Shown here: positions 36,464-44,550 of the stretch, in pieces
Layout of the letters: each line of letters starts with the position of its first letter
How positions within the stretch are numbered: the stretch's first letter is position 1
NCBI RefSeq assembly: GCF_018967645.1
Contig: NZ_JAHLZF010000006.1
Coordinates: forward strand, 1-64,000
DNA from: Allobacillus halotolerans
GTDB lineage: Bacteria > Bacillota > Bacilli > Bacillales > Alkalibacillaceae
Direction of reading: 5' to 3'
Length of the DNA: 64,000 nt
Position numbers and translations under genes: made by a program
Notes under the pieces: generated by a model
The model's input: only the letters and a program-made list of their open reading frames with translations
What the model was told of the DNA's origin: nothing
Database searches by the model: none

Positions 36464-36777
36464 TCTTCATCCTCCTTCAATCCTGTCTCTGCTAGTTCAA
36501 TCATCTGTTTCCTTATTTTAATATCCTCTTCCAACACTTTTTTCCCTTTTTTAGTAAGCATATAAGTTTTACGTCTTGAGTCTGACTTATCATACAAATA
36601 AATCCATTCTTGTTTTAATAATTTCTTAATAATGGTGTACATGGAGGCAGGGCCTATAGTAACAGCTCCTTTTGTTGTTTCCTCAATTAAGTTCATAATA
36701 CCGTAGCCATGTCTCGGTTTAGTCAAAGCAGCCATAATATAAGCCATTGACTCTGTTAATTGCCCCGTTTCTTTCAA
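36460..36777 (-). CDS. PadR family transcriptional regulator
   Basis: The 105-aa protein is a winged-helix PadR repressor. It shows MAYIMAALTKPRHGYGIMNLIEE near 11-33 (split by the usual Y-x-L-x-x-L pattern) and GPASMYTIIKKLLKQEWI near 58-75, the recognition-helix region. RRKTYMLTKKGKKVLEED near 83-100 forms the wing and C-terminal dimer helix. It precedes and overlaps the DUF2812 gene. Repeated GTATCACA...GATATA sites lie just upstream and are the probable operators. Confidence 0.9.
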   Translation of the reverse strand: MKETGQLTESMAYIMAALTKPRHGYGIMNLIEETTKGAVTIGPASMYTIIKKLLKQEWIYLYDKSDSRRKTYMLTKKGKKVLEEDIKIRKQMIELAETGLKEDEE

Positions 36778-36803
36778 CTGATCACCCTCTAATTCTCCCT
36801 ATA

Positions 36804-36888
36804 ATGTATCACAAAACGATATATCTAAAATCAATGTATCACAATATGATATAGTTGTCTACAAGCATATCATCAATTGATATATCTA
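36804..36888. promoter_or_regulatory. Repeated operator-like sites upstream of padR
   Basis: Two near-identical direct repeats, ATGTATCACAAAACGATATA (36804-) and ATGTATCACAATATGATATA (36834-), are 30 bp apart. A third, related palindromic site (CATATCATCAATTGATATAT) lies at 36866-36885. On the minus strand each repeat also gives a TTG(A/T)-N17-TGATAC promoter-like spacing. They probably bind the PadR protein. The rest of the gap up to 37236 has no supportable gene. Confidence 0.6.
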
Positions 36889-37236
36889 ATGGTAATCTAT
36901 TGCTCAGACCTATTCTTTGCCTTGAACTTACTTCCTGTATTCCGAATAGAATAAAGAAAAATAAAAGGAAGATAATCCTACAAACGAAGCGGTTCTGCTA
37001 TGAAACGTGAAATCAGTAAGCACAAAGACTGTGTATTGGTTGCCTGAGATCGGGACAAAGTTTTGGAGAGCATTCATCTTCAAAGAAACAAAGCAATCAA
37101 AAACGATTTGATGGTTCACAAGAATATAATTCAAAATATTGGAACTTATGATACGATTAGAATATCTAAATTGATATTATAATTATTTTTCTAAGTAACC
37201 GGGCAGTTTGAGTTATCAAGAAAGGGAGATGGCAAT

Positions 37237-37761
37237 TTGAAAAAAATAACTATGGCCTTTCTACTATTGGTCTTTCTGATATCCGGTTGTTCCAATGAAG
37301 TTGGCTCAAAGAATGTATCGCTTGATTTCCCAACAGATGTTAAGACTAAAATTGAAAACTTACCTGAAGAAATACAATCAAACTTAAAATATCCAACAGA
37401 ATTTCCCAACGACCCTTCATTTGTTTCGTTTTCCTATCAAACTACCGATATAAATAATGAACTAAATGGTGATATCATATTTACAGAATTTACTTATGGA
37501 GGTGACGAGAAAGGTTGGATGCTTCACGTCACTACTTGGCATTCGGAAGTTCCCAACTTGGATAGCAGTGATTATGAAACTGTAACTTTGACAAATGGTA
37601 TAGAAGCAAATATTAAAAAGAATAGCCAAGGAAAAGTTTTGGAATGGATCAATGAAAATGGAGAACTTAATTCACTGCTATTGATGCAAACTTCAGAGGA
37701 ACGTAATTATACAATAGATGATTTGGTTGAAGTTGCTAATTCAATGGTCGAAAGGAAATAA
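37237..37761 (+). CDS. Putative lipoprotein, unknown family
   Basis: The 174-aa protein begins with a lipoprotein signal peptide: MKKITMAFLLLVFLISGC, with Cys18 as the lipidated residue. The mature part has no family I recognise. It is mixed alpha/beta with SLDFPTDVKTKIENLPEEIQ and GWMLHVTTWHSE, and lacks further Cys. The start is TTG, with AAAGGGAGAT 6 bases upstream. It stands alone on the plus strand between the padR region and the ISL3 transposase. It is likely part of the acquired block. Confidence 0.72.
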   Translation: MKKITMAFLLLVFLISGCSNEVGSKNVSLDFPTDVKTKIENLPEEIQSNLKYPTEFPNDPSFVSFSYQTTDINNELNGDIIFTEFTYGGDEKGWMLHVTTWHSEVPNLDSSDYETVTLTNGIEANIKKNSQGKVLEWINENGELNSLLLMQTSEERNYTIDDLVEVANSMVERK

Positions 37762-37835
37762 TACCTCGTCAAAATCACCTTATCAATTCAAAAATGACTT
37801 ACAAGTTATGGAGGTCACTTTTTTCTAACCTATAG

Positions 37836-37860
37836 ATCAACAATGAACTTTAACAGCGCC
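37836..37860. repeat. Third copy of MITE-end-like sequence
   Basis: ATCAACAATGAACTTTAACA followed by GCGCC matches the right terminal repeat of the element at 10456-10791 and the sequence at 43-75. No matching left end was found nearby, so it is probably a solo or truncated end. It lies 55 bases outside the ISL3 transposase gene. Confidence 0.4.
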
Positions 37861-37914
37861 TTAATAAAAGAGCTATATAAAAAAGGGGTATTCGGATTTT
37901 ATGGTGGAAAGGGC

Positions 37915-39246
37915 TTATAAGTCACCCTTTTCCAATTTTTTAATAAGTGTGGAAAAATCGACACCATAATTACCTGTTATGACGTGGTCTGTTACTTCAT
38001 GCCAATTGAATGTATCGTATAACATAGCTTTGCTAAAAGCACTTGAATTAAATCGTGGCTTACGTTTCTTATGGAGGTTCTCATTAAACAATATCTTTGC
38101 TCGTAAGGCTTCAAATGAGTAACCTCTACCCATTCGTTCAACTTGCCTAATAATGCTGTTTATGGACTCTGTATAAGCGTTAGTTAGCCCTTTATCAAAG
38201 TAGTTGAAGATTTCGTCTTGCCAGTTGTCTACGGCTCTCACAAGGTCTTTATATGCATCTTTAGAGTTGCTTGATAAACAACGTTGTTTCCAATATCTGT
38301 AGCGATCTCTTCCTTCGTCCGAATTAGCTGTGTCCCATATCCAGTAAAACTCTTCTTTGAGTTCATAGGCTTCTTTTAAGTCAGGGATATTACCTAACCA
38401 AGTTTCTAAAAGGAAAAAGTCTCGTTCATTCAAATCATGTTTGCGTTTAAGAAGGATATACCTCTCACGCATAAGAGTACGCCTTTCTTTGGCAGTCATA
38501 TTGGCTTTAAGAGACTTCCTGACGCTGTCTAAGGCTTGATTAGCCATACGGACTACATGAAACTTATCTACGACTACTTTAGCCTGTGGTAAGACAGTAT
38601 TAACTGCATCTTTGTAAGGTTTCCACATATCCATTGTGACGTATTCAATATAATGTCTATCACTAATCTCTGAAAGCCGTTGTATAACAGTCGCTTTGTT
38701 ACGGTTATGCTTAATATCAAAGATGGTTTTACGTTCGATATTAGTTAGTACAAGACGAGGTTTACGGATAATGTGTATTTCATCTATTCCAAGCCATTTA
38801 GGAGTCTCAAATTGGTATTCTCGTTCTTTGAATGCCACATAGTCCTTAAAGACGTTTCTAACGGTCTTTTCGTCTACACCAACGCTTTCAGCTACTTCCA
38901 CAAAAGTTTTAGACATGGACTGATCTTCAATAGACTTTAACAGTCTTCTGGTCATGCTACGCTTTTCATCCACGGATATAAGGCGTTCCCAAAAGGTAGA
39001 GTTACATGTACGACACTTATATCTTGTGCGGTTTAGTTGTAAGCCCACTCGCTTTAAACGAATGGGCAAGTCCATGATTAGTTGCTTTCTTGAACTGTGT
39101 TTGTACAGTTTGTCGAAACCACATTCAGGACAACGTTCAGGTGGTTTGATTGCTTCCACTTTAAACATCATGTCGGTTTCATTTTCTTGTGGTGGTTCCA
39201 TTGTTTTAAGGTCTGGTAGGAATAATAGGTCTGACATAATGTTCAT
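37915..39246 (-). CDS. ISL3 family transposase
   Basis: The 443-aa transposase of an ISL3-type insertion sequence appears intact. The N-terminal zinc-finger-like region has CPECGFDKLYKHSSRK near 38-53 and CRTCNSTFW near 78-86. Then come a helix-turn-helix (VAESVGVDEKTVRNVFKDY) and the DDE domain with LGIDEIHI near 148-155 and VVVDKFHVVRMANQALD near 222-238. The C-terminal part holds NAYTESINSIIRQVERMGRG. I could not define matching terminal inverted repeats, so element ends are not given. The protein has no frameshift. Confidence 0.92.
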   Translation of the reverse strand: MNIMSDLLFLPDLKTMEPPQENETDMMFKVEAIKPPERCPECGFDKLYKHSSRKQLIMDLPIRLKRVGLQLNRTRYKCRTCNSTFWERLISVDEKRSMTRRLLKSIEDQSMSKTFVEVAESVGVDEKTVRNVFKDYVAFKEREYQFETPKWLGIDEIHIIRKPRLVLTNIERKTIFDIKHNRNKATVIQRLSEISDRHYIEYVTMDMWKPYKDAVNTVLPQAKVVVDKFHVVRMANQALDSVRKSLKANMTAKERRTLMRERYILLKRKHDLNERDFFLLETWLGNIPDLKEAYELKEEFYWIWDTANSDEGRDRYRYWKQRCLSSNSKDAYKDLVRAVDNWQDEIFNYFDKGLTNAYTESINSIIRQVERMGRGYSFEALRAKILFNENLHKKRKPRFNSSAFSKAMLYDTFNWHEVTDHVITGNYGVDFSTLIKKLEKGDL

Positions 39247-39498
39247 CCTTTACTACTCTGTGGTGTTAAGGGTATCAAGTATAGGCTTAATATCGAAATC
39301 ATCATTGTTAAATTATTTTTCGTGAGCACAAATGCTCTTAGAACATCCCATAAAGCATTTATATATAATAGATGATCGTAAAATAGTGTGAAAATGTTCC
39401 TTTTGTAGACTTTGCTTAACTAATGCACCCTTTAGCACGATAAGAAAATCTTCTATTTGCTGGTATACTTGAATAAGGAGTATTGTAAAAAAGTTCTC

Positions 39499-41139
39499 TT
39501 ACCCTGCACAACAAGATAATTTCGATACATCTTTATCGAACGTAAGTGCAGCTAATTTTAGCCCTTCAGCCATTGTTAAATATGGTGCTAGGGTTTCTAT
39601 TAAATCTCCTATGGTTAAGCCAAATTTAACAGCCAGTGTCGCTGCATAGATGACATCTCCTGCATTCTTAGATACAATATGAACTCCTAATACTTTTAAT
39701 GTGTTCGCATCTGCCACTAGTTTAAATACACCAGTTGTTTCACGGTTAACAATTGCTCTTGGAACAGCATCTAAAGGTAATACAGACGTCTTCACTTCAT
39801 ACCCTTTCTCTTTTGCTTGTTCTTCTGTTAAACCAACCGTTGCAACCGATGGATTCATAAACGTAACAGCAGGAACTATCGTTAAATCTAATTTCTTGTT
39901 TAACCCACTAATAGCATTATCAGTAACAATTCCACCTTCATAGGCTGCTACATATACAAATTGCGGTCCTAATGTCACATCTCCTGCTGCATAAATCTTT
40001 TTATTACTTGTTTGAGCAAAATCATTGATTACGATTTCATTACGTTTTCCAACTTCAACACCTGCCGCATTTAAATTTAAAGACTCCGTATTGGGTTTTC
40101 TTCCTGTTGCAACAAGTAATTGCTCTGATTCAACGACTTTTTTCTTGCCATCTACTGTTACATGAACCTTTTTTAGTTCTCCATCTTGCTCGACACGCTC
40201 AAATGTTGCCCCTTTGACAAGGTTTATACCTTGTTCAATTAATGCTTTTTCAACTGCTTCTGAAATCTCTGTATCATACTCTTTTAAAAGTCGCTCACTT
40301 CTTTGCATAAGCGTTACTTCTGAACCTAAATTATGAAATAGTTGCCCAAGCTCCATTCCAATGTATCCTGAACCAATCACCGTTAATCGTTTTGGCACTT
40401 TCTTTAATTCAAGTAGTGTTGTACTTGTTAGATATTCCACTTCTTCAAGTCCTGAAATTGGAGGTAAAGAAGGAGAAGCCCCCGTTGCAATTAAAAAACG
40501 TTTTGCAGACAGTTTCTTCCCATTTACTTCAACCGTATTTTCATCAACGAATTTCGCTTCACCCTCAATCAAATCAAAGCCATATTCATCGATTAAATCC
40601 ACATATTTTTGATTGCGAAGCTCACTCACCAATTCATTTTTTTGCTTGATTAAAGGAGCTAATTCCACTTCACCAGCAGATGTTTGTAACCCTGTGAACA
40701 GATTTACTTTTGCTAAATGATTGATTTCCCCAGCTCTAAGAAGTGTTTTTGATGGAACACAACCGATATTTACACATGTTCCTCCAACCGTTCCGCGCTC
40801 TATCATGGCAACTTTCGCCCCGTATTCAATCGCTTTAATGGCAGCCGAAAAAGCAGCTCCACCAGAACCGATGATAAGTAAGTCATAATTGCCCTCATTA
40901 CCTAACACCACATTTTCGTTAGGTGATACTTCTTCTATTTCCCCAAGCTGATATTTTGCTTCACCAATAACCTTTTTTGCACTTTCAATCCCTATATCAT
41001 CAAGTAATTCAAACACTGCTTCACCACGACGAAAACTAGATTCAATATTTTTAGCACCTATATTTTCAAGTGCTGATGCTACGTGTTTTTCACAGCCTGT
41101 ACAAGTCATTCCTTTAATGTTTACCTTAAATTTATTCAT
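39499..41139 (-). CDS. merA: Mercuric reductase MerA
   Basis: MerA is a cytoplasmic flavoprotein that reduces Hg(II) to volatile Hg(0) with NADPH. The 546-aa protein has an N-terminal heavy-metal-binding domain with GMTCTGC (Cys13, Cys16). The FAD site is [10 protein letters not shown] at about 91-100, and the redox-active pair is in [13 protein letters not shown] (Cys122, Cys127). NAD(P)-binding [11 protein letters not shown] and a dimerisation domain follow. The C-terminal Cys543-Cys544 pair accepts Hg in the partner subunit. All catalytic cysteines are present. It lies 24 bases after merR, in one operon. No merT, merP, merC or merB is present in the window. Confidence 0.97.
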   Translation of the reverse strand: MNKFKVNIKGMTCTGCEKHVASALENIGAKNIESSFRRGEAVFELLDDIGIESAKKVIGEAKYQLGEIEEVSPNENVVLGNEGNYDLLIIGSGGAAFSAAIKAIEYGAKVAMIERGTVGGTCVNIGCVPSKTLLRAGEINHLAKVNLFTGLQTSAGEVELAPLIKQKNELVSELRNQKYVDLIDEYGFDLIEGEAKFVDENTVEVNGKKLSAKRFLIATGASPSLPPISGLEEVEYLTSTTLLELKKVPKRLTVIGSGYIGMELGQLFHNLGSEVTLMQRSERLLKEYDTEISEAVEKALIEQGINLVKGATFERVEQDGELKKVHVTVDGKKKVVESEQLLVATGRKPNTESLNLNAAGVEVGKRNEIVINDFAQTSNKKIYAAGDVTLGPQFVYVAAYEGGIVTDNAISGLNKKLDLTIVPAVTFMNPSVATVGLTEEQAKEKGYEVKTSVLPLDAVPRAIVNRETTGVFKLVADANTLKVLGVHIVSKNAGDVIYAATLAVKFGLTIGDLIETLAPYLTMAEGLKLAALTFDKDVSKLSCCAG

Positions 41140-41163
41140 AATAAAGCTCCTTTCATTAATCTC

Positions 41164-41556
41164 TCATGTTAATGTTTCTATTATTGGACACGAATGTAAT
41201 TGCTTTTCATCTGGACATCGTTGTTTTAAGTCATCTAACATAGTTTCAATTCGTTTTAAATCCTCTATTTGCTTTTGAACATCCTCTTGTTTTTTAGAAA
41301 CAAATTCAAACATATCTTGGCAACGAACTTCATCTTTATCTACAACCCCAAGTAATTTATAAATTTCACTTAAAGAAAAACCAAGCTCTTGTATTCGTTT
41401 AATAAACCCTACACGCTTAACGTCATCATCTGAATATATCCGATAACCAGCTTTCGTTCGGAGAGGGTCTTGTAATAAATTTTTTCGTTCGTAATATCTA
41501 ATCGTTTCTTTGTTAACCCCACATTTATCTGCGAACTCACTAATACGATAGATCAC
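41164..41556 (-). CDS. merR: Mercury-responsive MerR transcriptional regulator
   Basis: MerR represses and, on binding Hg(II), activates the mer promoter by untwisting a long spacer. The 130-aa protein has the winged-helix start IYRISEFADKCGVNKETIRY with YYERKNLL, and a long dimerisation helix. The three Hg-binding cysteines are Cys79, Cys114 and Cys123. Their spacing (35 and 9) equals that of the classical MerR cysteines 82, 117 and 126. The start is probably GTG. A perfect operator dyad lies 27 bases upstream. It is the first gene of the operon, as in other Gram-positive mer loci. Confidence 0.95.
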   Translation of the reverse strand: MIYRISEFADKCGVNKETIRYYERKNLLQDPLRTKAGYRIYSDDDVKRVGFIKRIQELGFSLSEIYKLLGVVDKDEVRCQDMFEFVSKKQEDVQKQIEDLKRIETMLDDLKQRCPDEKQLHSCPIIETLT

Positions 41557-41575
41557 CTTATTTCACCCCATCAAA

Positions 41576-41607
41576 ATTATAAACCGTGTACCATAGTACA
41601 CGGTCAA
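41576..41607 (-). promoter_or_regulatory. mer promoter with MerR operator dyad
   Basis: On the minus strand, -35 TTGACC (41602-41607) and -10 TATAAT (41576-41581) are separated by 20 bases. The long spacer is the hallmark of MerR-controlled promoters. The spacer contains a perfect 9-bp dyad, ACCGTGTAC and GTACACGGT, around 4 bases (41583-41604). Confidence 0.92.
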
Positions 41608-41620
41608 GTAAATATATTAT

Positions 41621-41825
41621 TCAACTTTTCTTGTTCAAGTATTCTGCATCGTTAGTTACAAGATACCATTTAAACTCATCCATACAATAATTCGAATATC
41701 CCGTTAAAGTGTATTCATAACAATAAGTATCCTTTTTGGAGTATGTCATGACACTTTTACCATGTATTGGGCAATATATTTCCCTCGCTCTTGTTCGTTG
41801 GACAATTTTATTTTTCTCTCAACAT
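41621..41825 (-). pseudogene. Small Cys-containing gene, frameshifted near its start
   Basis: An open frame of about 60 codons (including EIYCPIHGKSV, DTYCYEYTLTGYSNYCMDEF and LVTNDAEYL) has no start of its own. An ATG at 41823-41825, preceded by GAGGG, reads MLREK and then meets a stop in another frame. One extra A in the AAAAA run after codon 4 explains this; removing it gives a continuous protein of about 67 aa with four Cys. I do not recognise the family. The IS21 element is inserted 7 bases upstream of this ATG, separating the gene from its promoter. Confidence 0.5.
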
Positions 41826-41868
41826 AGCCCTCTGTAACCGTCAAGTAGAAATGAACAATTTCTGCTCA

Positions 41869-42645
41869 TTAATTTTGAACACTTTTTTCTTGGAACAGAG
41901 ACTGCCTATATTTAATTCGATGACTGGATCCATTTAAATGAACAACCTCTGAGCGATGGAGGAGGCGATCTAGGATCGCCGTTGTTATTCCTTGGTCACC
42001 AAGCAGCTCTCCCCATTCTTCAGGTCCTTTATTGGACGTTAATATAATCGAACTCCGTTCGTATAGGTGATTGATTAAATGAAAGAATAAGTTTGCCTCG
42101 TTCTGATCCATTGCCATATACATCAGGTCATCGATAATAATCAAATCGGCTTCTCGAATACGTTTCAATTTGAGTTGTGATTTCCGTAGGTAATCTTCCG
42201 ATTTCAAAACGGAAATCAAATCACCCATTGTAATGAATGAAACACGTTGTCCCTTATGAATAGCTTCTAAACCTAATCCAATTGCTAAATGTGTCTTACC
42301 AACTCCAGGCGGACCCAAGAATATTAGATTAAAAGCCTCATCTAGCCAGTTTAATTCCTTCAGTTGCTTGAGTTGCCTTTCACTTAGGGATGGCAGTTCT
42401 TTAATGTCAAATTCATTAATGTTTTTTTGAAACGGGAATGCTGCCCACTTTAAATGCTTCTCAATCATTTTCTCCTCTCGACGGTTTTCTTCGAATGTAA
42501 GCATTTCCCTTAAGAATTCCTGATAGGTCCAAGAATGTAATTCTGCTTTTCTTAGTAAAGATGGTAATTCTTTTGATGTCTCAACTATTCTTAAGTTTTT
42601 GAGTTGTTGTTGTAACCCTTCCACTGAGTTCCCCATCTCAGACAC
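41869..42645 (-). CDS. istB: IS21 family helper ATPase IstB
   Basis: IstB is the AAA+ helper ATPase that assembles on target DNA and stimulates the IstA transposase. The 258-aa protein has an N-terminal helical domain, Walker A GPPGVGKTHLA at 111-121 and Walker B LIIIDDLMY near 168-176. LTSNKGPEEWGELLGD near 207-222 holds the sensor region, and DRLLHRSEVVHLNGSSHRI is the conserved C-terminal signature. Its start overlaps the istA stop by 8 bases, suggesting translational coupling as in other IS21 elements. Confidence 0.96.
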   Translation of the reverse strand: MSEMGNSVEGLQQQLKNLRIVETSKELPSLLRKAELHSWTYQEFLREMLTFEENRREEKMIEKHLKWAAFPFQKNINEFDIKELPSLSERQLKQLKELNWLDEAFNLIFLGPPGVGKTHLAIGLGLEAIHKGQRVSFITMGDLISVLKSEDYLRKSQLKLKRIREADLIIIDDLMYMAMDQNEANLFFHLINHLYERSSIILTSNKGPEEWGELLGDQGITTAILDRLLHRSEVVHLNGSSHRIKYRQSLFQEKSVQN

Positions 42646-44203
42646 CTCCTAATATCTCAAGGTAGCCATTTAATTCTCTTTTTGCGGCTGTTGCCATTTT
42701 TTCAGGAGGAAGTCCTTTTACTGGTATGTCAATGGATGAGGATAAAGTCTTTTCTTCCTTTATGTTTTTAAAATGCTTTGCTACATCCCGTAAATCATTT
42801 GCACTCCACAGTTTCTGCTCAACACATTTATTCAAGGCTTGCTCTATAAAAGGTTTATACTCCTTTGCTGCTTTTTGAATAAGTTGTAATTGATCTCTAA
42901 TATACCTAGGGTATAGTAATTGAATTTGTTCAAGGAACACACTAATTTTTTCACTGTCTTCAAAAGTCTCTATTACAGTGTCCTTATATGCTTGTATTCC
43001 TTTTGTTTTATCTCTAGAATGGTCTTTGTTTTTTATTAGCTGACCCGTTCCAAGGGATAATGGATGAATCGCTAGTGGCTCACCTTCGGGTTCTTTAGTA
43101 ATTATTAATTGATTCTTATCAATAGTTACATAGACTTTATTCACACCGTGTGGAGTATACGTTCCTAGTGGCAAAGAATAACGATTCGATTTGTATTTAA
43201 TAATATTGTCCTTATGGACTGTTCTTGATATACTTGAGTTAGAATTTCTCTCGAAAGAGAGAATGGATGAGACTTTTCGTAAGTGTGGCTTTTCGACGGC
43301 GAACACTTCGACAGGTCTCTTTTTTATTGTGTTATGAACTTGGTGATTTCCTTTTCTTTCAAGCCAAGCTAAACACTGTTCATTCCACGTTTCTAATTGG
43401 TGAAAGATTCGATTTTTGGCAAAGTTTCTTTTGATGAATTTGACGACATTCTCAACTTTTCCTTTGGATTCAGGATCAGCTGCCCTGCATAAATAGACTG
43501 AAAAACCTCTCTCTTGCTTATAAGCTTGAAATTCCTCGGTATATATGATATCTCCTCCATTTTCACTGACAGTCATCAATTTATCTTGGTCATAAACAAT
43601 TTCTTCTGTTACACCTCCATAATATTCAAATGCATTTTCATGACACCGTATGACGTCTCGAGTAGTAAAGGGATGTTCCTGCCACTCTGAGTATTTATAT
43701 CTTGAGTGAGACAAGACAAAGGCAATCGTGTATAACTTTTTCCATCTTTTTTCTACCGTTTGTACTTTCATTTCGCCAAAATCAACTTGCATTTGTTTTC
43801 CTTTCGGCAATTCTTCTATTGCTTCATAACTCCGATAGGTCAATGTTTTAGGTATGTGATACTGTTCTCGCAGTTCGCGAACATAAGTGCGGACTGTGCT
43901 GTCACCTACCTCTTTAAAAGAACATCGTTCTTCTAACCAATCCTGGACTTGCGAAGCCGAAAGATCTGGATGCTCTTTCAGCCAAGAAAGAATATGTTCA
44001 CGATAGGGATCCAGCTTCCTTTTTCTTGTTTTCAATAGCTCTACCCACTCAAAAGCCTCATGTAAATTTTTTTCAAGATACTCATAGACAGTTGTTCTTG
44101 ATAAACTACATTTTCTTGCGATCTCAGACACCTTGAAACCCTGCATCTTCAATTGATGTACCTTTAGAATCATTTCTAACTTCCACACCTTCTTATCCCC
44201 CAA
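42638..44203 (-). CDS. istA: IS21 family transposase IstA
   Basis: IstA is the DDE transposase/integrase that cuts and joins IS ends. The 521-aa protein has an N-terminal helix-turn-helix (FKVSEIARKCSLSRTTVYEYL near 23-43) and a second DNA-binding segment. The catalytic core has Asp141 in QVDFGEMK, an Asp at about 205-207 in VYDQDKLM, and Glu251 in SKGKVENVV, the expected DDE set. A C-terminal beta-barrel and basic tail follow. There is no frameshift or internal stop, so the element is probably active. Confidence 0.96.
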   Translation of the reverse strand: MGDKKVWKLEMILKVHQLKMQGFKVSEIARKCSLSRTTVYEYLEKNLHEAFEWVELLKTRKRKLDPYREHILSWLKEHPDLSASQVQDWLEERCSFKEVGDSTVRTYVRELREQYHIPKTLTYRSYEAIEELPKGKQMQVDFGEMKVQTVEKRWKKLYTIAFVLSHSRYKYSEWQEHPFTTRDVIRCHENAFEYYGGVTEEIVYDQDKLMTVSENGGDIIYTEEFQAYKQERGFSVYLCRAADPESKGKVENVVKFIKRNFAKNRIFHQLETWNEQCLAWLERKGNHQVHNTIKKRPVEVFAVEKPHLRKVSSILSFERNSNSSISRTVHKDNIIKYKSNRYSLPLGTYTPHGVNKVYVTIDKNQLIITKEPEGEPLAIHPLSLGTGQLIKNKDHSRDKTKGIQAYKDTVIETFEDSEKISVFLEQIQLLYPRYIRDQLQLIQKAAKEYKPFIEQALNKCVEQKLWSANDLRDVAKHFKNIKEEKTLSSSIDIPVKGLPPEKMATAAKRELNGYLEILGGV

Positions 44204-44437
44204 ACTAACTATTTATTCATGCCTTTTTAGTTTAGCTGAGTTTGGGTTTATTTGATAGAAAGTGTTCATTTTTATCAAGCAGAAACTGTTCAATTTAGTT
44301 TAGCAGTTACACCCTCGTATTTGATTGATACCTTATAATACTATTATTTGTCTCAATATTCCACCAGATAATCCGATTTAAACAACAGTTGTTTTTAAGC
44401 TATTAAAAAAGTAATTCCACCATATATTCCGAAGACC

Positions 44438-44471
44438 CTAAAAAAGAAGACCTCAATTCAAGATTAAGGTC
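44438..44471 (-). terminator. Terminator of the peptide ABC transporter operon
   Basis: On the minus strand, a stem GACCTTAAT / ATTGAGGTC is followed by TTCTTTTTT. It lies about 80 bases after the last permease gene and 120 bases before the IS21 right end. Confidence 0.75.
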
Positions 44472-44550
44472 ATCTCATGGCCAATGGCTATATTACTAAT
44501 AAAAATATTATAGAAAAAACTCAACTTTTCTTGGTTCGATATAGATCAAG

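Larger units (their letters stand above)
41833..44311 (-). mobile_element. Complete IS21-family insertion sequence
   Basis: The element is 2479 bp. The left end reads TGTAACCGTCAAGTAGAAAT and the complement of the right end reads TGTAACTGCTAAACTAAATT. Further inside both carry TGAACA-TTTCTGCT and TGAACACTTT blocks, giving the multiple terminal repeats typical of IS21. It is flanked by a 5-bp direct repeat CCCTC (41828-41832 and 44312-44316), the target duplication. It carries intact istA and istB. Intact ends and duplication point to a fairly recent insertion. Confidence 0.93.

Noticed and set aside
36928-37190. Short open frames on both strands upstream of the lipoprotein gene
   Set aside because: The plus-strand frames break after 15-35 codons and the minus-strand frame has no ribosome site. 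At most a decayed gene fragment.
37850-39350. Terminal inverted repeats for the ISL3 element
   Set aside because: A left-end candidate near GGGGTATTCGGATTTTATGG has no convincing complement on the right side, so element borders were not assigned.
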